Origin: Caryophanales bacterium
GTDB lineage: Bacteria; Bacillota; Bacilli; Bacillales; Bacillaceae_J
NCBI GenBank assembly: GCA_012840465.1
Contig: DULJ01000057.1
Span: forward strand, 1-41,186
DNA length: 41,186 bases
Reading direction: 5' to 3'
Below the pieces are notes generated by a model. The model had not been told where the DNA came from and ran no database searches. It worked only from the letters and a program-made list of their open reading frames with translations. The stretch's first letter is position 1. Each line of letters begins with the position of its first letter. Shown here in pieces: positions 1 through 7,386 of this stretch. A program made the translations under genes and the position numbers.

Positions 1-49
1 GGACGTGGGTCACAAAGACGTTGCCACAGGATGTGGCGTTCTTAGTCTT

Positions 50-209
50 TGATCTGCTCGAAAAGTTACCTTTTAAAATCTGTGGCATCCGCCGGAGGCT
101 TTAACTTTATTCAGCAGGGGTTTGTACCCACACTGAATTTTAAAATACTAACTTGCCTTCATCTCACCACTTATGGAGGTGGGAGACTTCTGCTGAATGG
201 AGTTAAAAG
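50..209. repeat. Dispersed intergenic repeat R1, copy A
   Basis: This stretch closely matches sequence at 35896-36088 and 41059-41186. Shared blocks include GGCATCCGCCGGAGGC, a GGGG/CCCC hairpin after TTTAACTTTATTCAGC, and a right end TGCTGAATGGAGTTAAA that is nearly the inverse of TTTAACTTTATTCAGC. The element is therefore roughly palindromic at its ends and non-coding. Bases 1-49 carry a further hairpin (GCCACAGGATGTGGC) that is not present in the other copies. The short open frame across it is not credible as a gene. Its identity (MITE-like element or structured RNA) is not known to me. Confidence 0.7.
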
Positions 210-297
210 TTCACACAACTTTAAAAAGTCTAGCACTATTTACTAGCACTATTTAAATGTTAGAATAGTATTATAAATAGTAAAGGAGAGATTTCGA

Positions 298-729
298 ATG
301 TTCTCAAAAATACTTGTGGCTTATGATGGATCAGATTTAGCAAAAAAGGCTCTACAAATGGCAATGGAGTTTTCTCAGGGGAATCCCGATTTGAGTCTGG
401 AAATCGTACATGTTTACCAAATTCCGACAGTGGCAATTGGAGAGGGAGTTTATACCCCTTCTGCCCAGGCTGCTATGAACTACCTTGAAAATGCTCAAAA
501 AGTCTTAGCTGAAGCCGAAGAATTGGTAGCAGGTACCATTAAGAATTTCAATGTAACATTAAGAGAAGGAATTATTGCGAGAAATTTATTGGATCATGCA
601 AATGAGACAGGATGTGATTTTATATTGATAGGCAGTCGCGGACTCAGCGGCATAAAGGAATATTTTCTTGGCAGTGTCAGCCACAATGTTGTTCAAAAGT
701 CTAAAGTACCAGTTTTAATCGTGAAATAG
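298..729 (+). CDS. Universal stress protein, UspA family
   Basis: A 143-residue single-domain Usp protein. It begins with the family N-terminus (ILVAYDGSDLAKKA) and ends with the nucleotide-binding pattern G-x2-G-x9-G-S (GSRGLSGIKEYFLGS, about residues 112-126) followed by VPVLIVK, so an ATP-binding Usp is expected. Family members are cytoplasmic, act as dimers and are induced by starvation, redox or respiratory stress. The ATG follows AAAGGAGAG at good spacing. It is the only plus-strand gene in the left block and is transcribed away from repeat copy A; a bidirectional terminator separates it from the convergent carboxypeptidase gene. The specific stress it responds to cannot be read from the sequence. 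Confidence 0.93.
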   Translation: MFSKILVAYDGSDLAKKALQMAMEFSQGNPDLSLEIVHVYQIPTVAIGEGVYTPSAQAAMNYLENAQKVLAEAEELVAGTIKNFNVTLREGIIARNLLDHANETGCDFILIGSRGLSGIKEYFLGSVSHNVVQKSKVPVLIVK

Positions 730-739
730 TAAGATAGAA

Positions 740-779
740 AAACCTCCTCGGTTGATTTATTATATGGCCTAGGAGGTTT
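740..779. terminator. Bidirectional terminator hairpin
   Basis: AAACCTCCT (740-748) pairs perfectly with AGGAGGTTT (771-779) between two convergent genes. A- and T-rich flanks are present but the U-tracts are weak on both strands. Confidence 0.6.
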
Positions 780-796
780 AAACATTTTAATTGTTA

Positions 797-1582
797 TTAA
801 TGCGATAGATATTCTTCAAAAGTATACCCATTTTCATAGATCACTGTTGCCGCTTCCTTGCCGACATAACGAATATGCCAAGGCTCATAGCTGTAGCCGG
901 TTATATCTTCCTTCCCTTTTGGATAACGAATAATAAAGCCGTATTTATGGGCATTGTCCTTCAACCAAATACCTTCCTTTGTTTCAGCGAACTCCTCAAT
1001 TACATCATAACCAACAAATCTTGATGTAACATCCATGGATAGTCCTGTTTGATGTTCACTTTGTCCGGGGACGGCACTTACTTTTCTAGCTTCCTCTTCG
1101 CCTTTTTTGGCAACATTTGCAGTAAATATCGCCTCTTGTCTTTGATAAGAACGATACCCAGAAGCCCCTAATAATTCAAGTTGCTCCTTTTTTGCCTCAG
1201 CAAAGAGTTCCTCCAAGGCTTCTGCAGCAATTTTGCGGACATAACGTTTAGGGAGGTCTTCCTTAAATGAAAAAGGAATATCTGGTGCAACTAAATCGCT
1301 TGGTTCATAGTCTTCAGGTAATGGATAATGCTTGTTTACCAATACTAAGGGATCATCAGGATTGGAAACCACATTGATAACTTCATCTTTCTTTTCAATA
1401 CTGTCTGTATCTTCTTGAGGTGTTGCTTTTTCTATCGGTTTTTCTGTTACTACAGAATCAATTAATTTTTCTTCAATCGGGACAGCAGCATCTACACTTT
1501 GTGCACCACTATTAATAACTTCAGCATTGCTACAACCAGTTAGTACCAGCCCTATCGTGAATGCGATAATTGGCTTTTTCAT
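797..1582 (-). CDS. VanY-type D-alanyl-D-alanine carboxypeptidase lipoprotein
   Basis: A 261-residue secreted peptidase of the VanY/LdcB (M15B) family. The N-terminus is a lipoprotein signal (AFTIGLVLTGCSN, Cys about 17), followed by an acidic low-complexity linker to about residue 75. The catalytic domain shows the family motifs SGYRSYQRQ, SEHQTGLSMDV (zinc His and Asp) and EPWHIRYVG (second His). It trims D-Ala (or L,D-peptide) ends of peptidoglycan stem peptides on the outer face of the membrane. It lies just downstream of the histidine kinase gene and may be read from the same transcript, but a gap of about 80 bp makes this uncertain. D,D versus L,D specificity cannot be decided here. Confidence 0.88.
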   Translation of the reverse strand: MKKPIIAFTIGLVLTGCSNAEVINSGAQSVDAAVPIEEKLIDSVVTEKPIEKATPQEDTDSIEKKDEVINVVSNPDDPLVLVNKHYPLPEDYEPSDLVAPDIPFSFKEDLPKRYVRKIAAEALEELFAEAKKEQLELLGASGYRSYQRQEAIFTANVAKKGEEEARKVSAVPGQSEHQTGLSMDVTSRFVGYDVIEEFAETKEGIWLKDNAHKYGFIIRYPKGKEDITGYSYEPWHIRYVGKEAATVIYENGYTFEEYLSH

Positions 1583-1664
1583 TCTTTTAAACTCCTTATC
1601 AATTATTTCATTTCTATTATACTACAATTCTCGCATCACCGAATGACAATTTTCTACTAATTTT

Positions 1665-3044
1665 TCAACAAAAACTAGGTAATCTGATCGAAAAACTAGT
1701 TCCTTTTCCCATTTCACTTGTAACTGAAATCGTTCCCTCATGTGCTTCCACAAAACCTTTTGCAATCGATAAACCCAAACCTGTCCCACCTTGATCCCGG
1801 TTTCTTGACGTGTCTGTTCGGGAAAAACGGTCAAAAATTGTTGGTAAAATTTTGGGATCAATGCCTGAACCTGTATCTGAAATCGTAATTACCACTTCGC
1901 CTGTATTTTTGTCAAAATCCGAAATTATTGTTATTTCGCCATTTTGAGGCGTATGTCTAAGCGCATTATCCAATAAATTAACAATGACCTGTGTCATTCT
2001 GTCTTCGTCTAATAGAAGGGTACGATCTTTAATCAGGAAACGTTTTTTAAGTGTGATCCCTTTCTCATCCGTTAAAGCGAGGAAGTTTGAAACGACTTTA
2101 TCAAGGAATTGATTCACATTTAAAGGCACTTTGTTTAACGGAAGCTTTCCGGCCTCCGCAAGAGATAGCTGTTGAAGATTGTTAACCAAACGGGAAAGCC
2201 TGTAAACTTCATCAACAAGAAGCATTATTTCTTTTTCGTTCGCTTCAATCACACCCTCTTGGATTGATTCAAGTTTTCCACGAATAATCGCCAGTGGTGT
2301 TCGAAGTTCATGGGCCACATCTGCCATCAGATTTTGCCTTAGCTTTTCATTTTGCGCCAGCTGTTCCGTCATATGATTGAAAGCTTGTACAAGATGATAG
2401 AAGTCATCCTTTTTATGAACCGAAACGCGAAATGAGGTATCACCTGACGATACCTTCTCAATTCCCTCAAGGAGTTTGGCTACCGGTTTCGTCAAACCTC
2501 TAGCAATGAAGAACCCCACTACAACAGCAATCACGCTACCAATGATTGTACCTAGTAGAATCGTATAATTAGTGGAATAGATGAATTGCTTCACTAGATT
2601 CTGCTGAAGTAAATCCTCTTCACGTATTATGATTAACTCACCAATCTTTTTATTATTAAAAATTAAGTTACGATGAATTCCCGGAACATCTAAAGCTGAT
2701 TTACCATTATATACTCTATTGGAGTCAGCAATAATAACGCCATTTTCATCAGCTATTAACACATGCAGATTGAGAAGCAGCGGTGTTCTCATCATCCCCC
2801 CATGCCTTCTCCCCATCATCATCTGGTTTGACTCGAGCACTTGTTCAACATTTTGAAAGCTATGATTTATTTCGTAATAGCTTTCAAAATATACCTCCAA
2901 GCGATCAACTATTCCCATTTCTTGATTTACTAAAAATTGCTGAAATTCCGTTTTGATTTGATTTTGAAAATAAAGATACTGAAATAATCCCATCAATAAT
3001 ACAATTGTCGTTACCGCAAAGATTAATTTCGAGAGAAGCTTCAT
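1665..3044 (-). CDS. Sensor histidine kinase, BaeS/ResE-like, Met-rich sensor loop
   Basis: A 459-residue membrane kinase. TM1 spans about residues 8-26 and TM2 about 160-181, enclosing an extracytoplasmic sensor of about 130 residues. HAMP follows at about 182-235, then a HisKA domain with phospho-acceptor His245 in DVAHELRTPLA, and an HATPase_c domain with N (NLLDNALRHT), G1 (DTGSGID) and G2 (GGTGLGLSI) boxes. The sensor contains a striking cluster MMMGRRHGGMM at residues 75-85, a possible soft-metal (copper) ligand set. Its ATG overlaps the stop of the response regulator gene by ATGA, so the two are translationally coupled. The signal is unknown; metal sensing is an inference from the Met/His cluster and the neighbouring copper enzyme operon. 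Confidence 0.92.
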   Translation of the reverse strand: MKLLSKLIFAVTTIVLLMGLFQYLYFQNQIKTEFQQFLVNQEMGIVDRLEVYFESYYEINHSFQNVEQVLESNQMMMGRRHGGMMRTPLLLNLHVLIADENGVIIADSNRVYNGKSALDVPGIHRNLIFNNKKIGELIIIREEDLLQQNLVKQFIYSTNYTILLGTIIGSVIAVVVGFFIARGLTKPVAKLLEGIEKVSSGDTSFRVSVHKKDDFYHLVQAFNHMTEQLAQNEKLRQNLMADVAHELRTPLAIIRGKLESIQEGVIEANEKEIMLLVDEVYRLSRLVNNLQQLSLAEAGKLPLNKVPLNVNQFLDKVVSNFLALTDEKGITLKKRFLIKDRTLLLDEDRMTQVIVNLLDNALRHTPQNGEITIISDFDKNTGEVVITISDTGSGIDPKILPTIFDRFSRTDTSRNRDQGGTGLGLSIAKGFVEAHEGTISVTSEMGKGTSFSIRLPSFC

Positions 3045-3739
3045 CGTTCGCCACCGAACCGATAGCCGATCCCATACATCGTGTGAATATATGTGGGATT
3101 ATGTGGGTCATTTTCCACCTTTCTTCTTAAATTGCTTACATGTGTATCAATAGAACGCTCATAATTGGCATAGGTTTCACCAAAGGCAGCATTCATTAAT
3201 TGAAGGCGACTATAAACTCGTCCAGGCTTTTGCGCCAACATGGCCAAAATTTTGAATTCTGTCGGAGTTAAATTTATTCTTTTTCCGCTAACAAAAACTT
3301 CGTATGTGGATAAATTAATCATGATCTCTCCATACTCAAGGATTTCATCTTCATCTATATCTGAATCCTCATTTGTTGCTCTTCTTAAAACTGCCTTGAT
3401 CCTTGCAGAAAGTTCCCGCAAACTAAACGGCTTCGTAATATAGTCATCCGCTCCCATTTCTAAACCTACTATTTTATCAATCTCATCGGTCTTAGCGGTC
3501 AGCATAATAACTGGTAATTTCCTTTGAATTGCGCGGATTTCTTTAAGGGCTTCATAGCCATCCATTTCAGGCATCATGATGTCCAACAGTACGATATCAA
3601 TTTGATCGTTTTTTATTGTTTGAACAGCACTGTTTCCATTTTCCGCCTCTAAGGTTTCGTAACCTTCATTTTGTAAATAAGATGCGATCATTTCTCGAAG
3701 ATTGTGTTCATCATCGACAACTAATACTTTTTTAACCAA
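3041..3739 (-). CDS. OmpR-family response regulator
   Basis: A 232-residue regulator when started at the TTG at 3739, which follows GAGGTGG at 5 bp spacing and gives the usual N-terminus VKKVLVVDDEHNLR. The upstream extension in the same frame has no ribosome site and no homology to the family. The receiver domain has Asp9/Asp10, phospho-acceptor Asp53 (LLDIMMPEMDG) and the conserved Lys in MLTAKTDE. The C-terminal winged helix is complete (LTPTEFKILAMLAQ to IHTMYGIGYRF). It pairs with the kinase encoded immediately downstream. A sigma-A-like -10 (TATAAT) lies a short way upstream, so the pair has its own promoter. Confidence 0.95.
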   Translation of the reverse strand: MVKKVLVVDDEHNLREMIASYLQNEGYETLEAENGNSAVQTIKNDQIDIVLLDIMMPEMDGYEALKEIRAIQRKLPVIMLTAKTDEIDKIVGLEMGADDYITKPFSLRELSARIKAVLRRATNEDSDIDEDEILEYGEIMINLSTYEVFVSGKRINLTPTEFKILAMLAQKPGRVYSRLQLMNAAFGETYANYERSIDTHVSNLRRKVENDPHNPTYIHTMYGIGYRFGGER

Positions 3740-3813
3740 TGAAACCACCTCTTTCACCTTAATTATAACGAATTCCCCCTTGGAGAATTGTGGACAAAAG
3801 GAGAACAATCAAA

Positions 3814-3832
3814 TCTGCTGAATGAAGTTAAA
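3814..3832. repeat. Terminal fragment of repeat R1
   Basis: TCTGCTGAATGAAGTTAAA is the right-hand end of the R1 element (compare 189-209 and 36070-36088) standing alone next to a terminator. It looks like a remnant of a decayed copy. Confidence 0.5.
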
Positions 3833-3867
3833 AGTGCCAAGGGAAACTAAACTTCCCTTGGCACTTT
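3831..3867 (-). terminator. Strong hairpin terminator after the secreted Met/Gly-rich protein gene
   Basis: AAAGTGCCAAGGGAA (3831-3845) and TTCCCTTGGCACTTT (3853-3867) form a perfect 15-bp stem with a 7-base loop, directly after the stop codon of the minus-strand gene at 3885. Confidence 0.8.
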
Positions 3868-3884
3868 ATTTGAATAGTATCATT

Positions 3885-4421
3885 CTACCACCACATTGGG
3901 CCGACACCCATTCGTCCTCGTCCCATACCTTGGTTTGTACCAGGCATCATAAAGCAGCCTCCACCTCTGTTGAAACCTGCTCCAGCACTACCCTTGCCAA
4001 CACCTTCAGTATTAATCATGTTCCCAACCATGACTTTCATATTTTCTAGCATTAAATCCTTTTGGTCCTTAGTTATTGTTTTCGCTTTTACCATGTCATT
4101 GAGCGCGTCCTCTCTTTCAGCGATAACTGCTTTTACGACTTCAGCAGCGCTAATATCCTTCTCCTCTAATAAGTCTGCAATAGATTTACCGTCCAAGCGG
4201 GCTTTATAAAGCTCTTCACTAGTCATTCCAAGCTTTTCAGCAATACCTTCATGCATTGATCCTTGGAAATACGTTCCCATTCTGCCGTAGGCTGAAACAT
4301 TATTATTTAGTTGAACTTTTGCTGGAGCATTCGCTGCCTCACCCGCTGTCGGATTAGTCATTCCAAATGCCAAAGTACCTACCATTACTGCACCTAATAA
4401 TACCTTAAATCTTTTCATCAT
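3885..4421 (-). CDS. Secreted Met/Gly-rich protein, DUF2680/YckD-like
   Basis: A 178-residue protein when started at the ATG at 4421, which follows AGAAGGGTGG at 5 bp; the longer frame places the ribosome site inside the coding sequence. The first 30 residues form a Sec signal peptide (FKVLLGAVMVGTLAFGM, cleavage near GEAANA). The middle (about 45-125) is helical and resembles the DUF2680 group: GIAEKLGMTSEELYKARLDG, then two charged helices. The tail from about residue 145 is Gly- and Met-rich (GGGCFMMPG, GMGRGRMGVGPMWW). No enzyme motif is visible. Position next to a two-component system with a Met-rich sensor suggests an envelope or metal-related role, which is inference. A TATAAT -10 at 4465-4470 suggests its own promoter. 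Confidence 0.75.
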   Translation of the reverse strand: MMKRFKVLLGAVMVGTLAFGMTNPTAGEAANAPAKVQLNNNVSAYGRMGTYFQGSMHEGIAEKLGMTSEELYKARLDGKSIADLLEEKDISAAEVVKAVIAEREDALNDMVKAKTITKDQKDLMLENMKVMVGNMINTEGVGKGSAGAGFNRGGGCFMMPGTNQGMGRGRMGVGPMWW

Positions 4422-4521
4422 AAGTTCCACCCTTCTATAATTCATTTATTCTATCTCTACTTTTATTATAGATAAACAATTTTTGGGGAACGTCAGGAAA
4501 TTGTTAAGGAATTATCAAGAC

Positions 4522-5133
4522 TTACTCATAAAAAATCGTTGTATCAATCATACCAACAGCTTCGACTAACAAATCATCAAATTCCTTTTTGGCATTATAT
4601 TTTAACGTTTCATCATCTTTTTGATCATCGTATTTCTCTTTCTCTTCTTCTATTAATTTTTGTTTTACTTTTTCGGAATTTATAATCGTAAAGTAGCGTT
4701 GTTTTTCGTAATTCCAAAATTTCTCTTCTCCAAAGGATGCAATCATTTCCTTGAAAGTTGCAGATGAGGATAGATCCTGCTTAATTACGTCCATTCTTTG
4801 TTGGACTTCCTCCTCTGTAGCAGAGACCCCTTTTAATTCTGCTAAATAATCAACGGCTCTTAATTCTACAATTTGTGTAATCAGGGTCTTTTCAGGTGGA
4901 CATGTGTCATTCTTTGGATTATTTGACAGAGCATTTTGTAGTTGCGCTCGAAAACATTCATAATCCATTTCTTCTTGGGCTATTTTCTTCCCACCGACAC
5001 TTGCATATATCTGGTCACTTTTGTTTTGATTCTCCGCTTGTTTTTCTGCTGTTGCCGCCGTTCCTTCCTGATTATTGCAGCCAGCCGCAACTACTAAGAA
5101 TATTAACAAAATCATATATTTTAACATTTTCAT
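4522..5133 (-). CDS. Lipoprotein with SurA/PrsA N-terminal-like domain, last gene of nos operon
   Basis: About 203 residues from the ATG at 5133, chosen because AAGGTG lies 6 bp upstream; the frame also opens at 5157, overlapping nosF. The lipobox is FLVVAAGC, giving a membrane-anchored lipoprotein on the outer face. The body begins YASVGGKKIAQEEMDYE and continues as charged helices, typical of the SurA N-terminal (foldase chaperone) fold, but no parvulin PPIase domain follows. A Cys pair-like pattern (YECF ... DTCPPEK) is present in the mature part. Because the gene almost abuts nosF it is probably co-transcribed, suggesting help in folding or metal loading of secreted NosZ or NosD. This role is inferred, not established. 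Confidence 0.72.
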   Translation of the reverse strand: MKMLKYMILLIFLVVAAGCNNQEGTAATAEKQAENQNKSDQIYASVGGKKIAQEEMDYECFRAQLQNALSNNPKNDTCPPEKTLITQIVELRAVDYLAELKGVSATEEEVQQRMDVIKQDLSSSATFKEMIASFGEEKFWNYEKQRYFTIINSEKVKQKLIEEEKEKYDDQKDDETLKYNAKKEFDDLLVEAVGMIDTTIFYE

Positions 5134-5149
5134 TATTTTCACCTTCAAT

Positions 5150-6067
5150 TTATGCATTCACTGCGTATCTTTTTGTTAAAATTTCTTGATAAATATCTTC
5201 CAACGTTATTTCTTTTATTTCTATGTCCTTTATGTTTTCAAACGCAGATAAAGCTTTCAAGGCTGCTAATTTTTCATCATAGCGACATGACAAAATATAG
5301 GAATCCTTTTTCGCTTCAATATGATAATTCAACTTTCTTGTAAGTTCCGCTTCATCTTGAAATCCCTTAAATGAAACCTTTATTTTCACTTCATCTTTAA
5401 CATTTCTTTTTAAATCCTGTATACATCCAAGTGCAACAAGTTCACCGTCACTCATAATACCGACTCGGTCAGCCAAATCCTCTACTTCACTTAAAATATG
5501 GGATGCGAAAATGATTGTTGTACCTTCCTGATTTAAATGTTTTATAACATTTTTGAATTGAATAGCCCAAAATGGATCCAAACCAGATGTAGGTTCATCT
5601 AAAATTAATAGCGGTGATTTGGGTAACAGGGCAATAGCAAAGCCAATCCTCTGTGTCATTCCCTTTGAAAAATCACCTACCTTCTGATGTTTATATTCAC
5701 TTAAACCAACTACTTCCAGCACCTCATCCTCATTTTTCTCTTGAATGTTCTGAAGCTCCGCAAAAAAATGAAGTGTTTCTTTTGCTGTGAGATGTGGGTA
5801 CAAGGCCATAATTTCCGGCAAATAGGAAAATTGTTGTTTGGCTTCTTTTTGAAATGGGGCTACATCAATTCCATTTATGCTAATTTGACCCGAGCTATTT
5901 TGAATTAATCCCGTCAGCATTTTAATCAGTGTACTTTTACCTGCACCGTTATGACCTAATAAAGCAAAAATTTCACCTTGATTTATAGTTAAATTAATAT
6001 TTTTAACTACCTCTTTTTTTCCATAAATCTTTTTTACATTAGTCATGCTAACGATAGGGTTTGTCAT
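5150..6067 (-). CDS. nosF: NosF, ABC transporter ATPase for nitrous oxide reductase maturation
   Basis: A 305-residue ABC ATPase. Walker A is GHNGAGKST (residues 38-46), the signature is FSKGMTQRIGFA, Walker B is LLILDEPTSGLDP and the H-loop His is in IIFASHILSEVED. The C-terminal 80 residues form the accessory domain common in ABC-2 type exporters. Together with NosY it forms the NosFY transporter which, with NosD, supports assembly of the copper-sulfide CuZ centre of NosZ. The ATG overlaps the nosY stop by 4 bp and follows AAAGGAGCG. Gene order nosL-nosY-nosF supports the assignment over a generic ABC exporter. Confidence 0.93.
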   Translation of the reverse strand: MTNPIVSMTNVKKIYGKKEVVKNINLTINQGEIFALLGHNGAGKSTLIKMLTGLIQNSSGQISINGIDVAPFQKEAKQQFSYLPEIMALYPHLTAKETLHFFAELQNIQEKNEDEVLEVVGLSEYKHQKVGDFSKGMTQRIGFAIALLPKSPLLILDEPTSGLDPFWAIQFKNVIKHLNQEGTTIIFASHILSEVEDLADRVGIMSDGELVALGCIQDLKRNVKDEVKIKVSFKGFQDEAELTRKLNYHIEAKKDSYILSCRYDEKLAALKALSAFENIKDIEIKEITLEDIYQEILTKRYAVNA

Positions 6068-6909
6068 TTCAACACGCTCCTTTTAAAGAAAAACACTGTT
6101 AGTAGAAGCGGAATGATGATCCATGCGACTATTCCACCGATAAGCAGTATTTCACTCGAAACATTGGTTATCATCCTTGTTAGCTCCACTAAACTTGGGC
6201 CGAAGATTGTTTCTCCTCCTAAATTTACGATCGCCAATGTTCTCACCGAATCGGTTGGATTTAATAGAATCGAGATTAGGAGAAACTTAGCCATGGATGT
6301 TCCTTCAAACAGATTAGCAGCCGCCATGACGATTAAATCGTAAATAAGAATAAAGAAAAACCAAATAATCGTACTTACGATGATGGCTGTTATTCTTTTC
6401 TTTGCAAGTACAGAAATTAGCAATGAGATACTTAAAAACGATAGAACAAGGAGAATCGATAATAAGACGAAAATTAAATAAGACTTTGCATCTGCAATTG
6501 ATACTTTAAAAGCAACAACCATCCCCATTAGGCCAAATCCAACAGTAATGGCGAGAATTAAAGCGGTGGCCATTCCACAATATTTCCCAACTATTAATTC
6601 AACTGCACTAATTGGTTTGGATAGCATTAAATTCATCGTACCTTGTTCCCGTTCTCCGCTTATAGACGTACTTCCCAACAAAAGCGTAATCATCGGAATT
6701 AGAAAGAGAATTAAGTTAAGTAAACTAGCCGTTGTTTTATTAAAGCTTTCAAATCCCAATCCTGTACTTTTTATAATCCCCATGTAAATGATGGAAAAGG
6801 AAAGCACTATAAAAATAACTAAAAAGGTATAAAACCAACGATTCCGAATGGAATCCAGCAATTCCTTTTCCATGAGCACTTTAATTGTGTGTAGATTCAT
6901 TTTCATCAT
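6064..6909 (-). CDS. nosY: NosY, ABC-2 permease for nitrous oxide reductase maturation
   Basis: A 281-residue integral membrane protein with about six TM segments. It has the ABC-2 pattern: an N-terminal amphipathic MEKELLDSIRNRWF helix, TM1 at about 27-47, the conserved loop SGEREQGTMNLMLSKPISAVELIVGKY at about 105-130 (shown here as a description of the region; the key element is EREQGT), then five more hydrophobic segments. It pairs with NosF. The start lies inside the end of nosL (29 bp overlap) with GCGGAG upstream, so translation is coupled. Two consecutive ATG codons make the exact first residue uncertain by one codon. Confidence 0.92.
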   Translation of the reverse strand: MMKMNLHTIKVLMEKELLDSIRNRWFYTFLVIFIVLSFSIIYMGIIKSTGLGFESFNKTTASLLNLILFLIPMITLLLGSTSISGEREQGTMNLMLSKPISAVELIVGKYCGMATALILAITVGFGLMGMVVAFKVSIADAKSYLIFVLLSILLVLSFLSISLLISVLAKKRITAIIVSTIIWFFFILIYDLIVMAAANLFEGTSMAKFLLISILLNPTDSVRTLAIVNLGGETIFGPSLVELTRMITNVSSEILLIGGIVAWIIIPLLLTVFFFKRSVLK

Positions 6910-7366
6910 GACTGCTCCGCTCTTTCATTTTCTCTTTCACTTGATTCCACATCATTTCTTCTTCACTGGATTCCGCCAAAAATTGATCTGCATTTGTTTT
7001 ACTCGAAAAAGCAAGAAAACCATAATTCATCGGCGTCTCAACCCCGTCTGTAAAAACAAACGATGCATGATCAACTTCCACCCATTCACCGCTATAAAAA
7101 TCTCTAACATATGGTTGTCCGACTGGAAGATTATCATTTATATACATGGCCATGCAGCCGATATCATCGAATTTATAAATTGACCCACTTGGCGTGACGA
7201 TTTGGGCACTAAACTGGTTATCTTGCACCATCATTGTACAGGCCTCACAAATATCTACCTCTTCATCAATCGCTTGAGGTAAAATAAGCCCAGCCTTTCC
7301 ACAAGAAGCAAGCAGTATTACTAGCATGGAAAGGGAAAAGAAACTTCTTAAGCAGTGTTTAACCAT
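6881..7366 (-). CDS. nosL: NosL, copper-binding lipoprotein chaperone
   Basis: About 161 residues from the ATG at 7366, chosen for the upstream GGGGTGG at 5 bp. A lipobox (LVILLASC, lipid Cys22) anchors it outside the membrane. The mature protein carries the NosL hallmark CEACTMMV (Cys40, Cys43, Met45, Met46) for Cu(I), followed by KFDDIGCMAMYI and the FVFTDGVETPMNYGFLAF block. NosL delivers copper to apo-NosZ through the NosDFY complex. It sits between nosD and nosY, overlapping the latter. Confidence 0.93.
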   Translation of the reverse strand: MVKHCLRSFFSLSMLVILLASCGKAGLILPQAIDEEVDICEACTMMVQDNQFSAQIVTPSGSIYKFDDIGCMAMYINDNLPVGQPYVRDFYSGEWVEVDHASFVFTDGVETPMNYGFLAFSSKTNADQFLAESSEEEMMWNQVKEKMKERSSHDENESTHN

Positions 7367-7386
7367 GTGATCCACCCCAATCAAAA

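Noticed and set aside
49-246. 65-residue open frame at the left edge
   Set aside because: It lies in the R1 repeat and matches non-coding copies elsewhere in the window.
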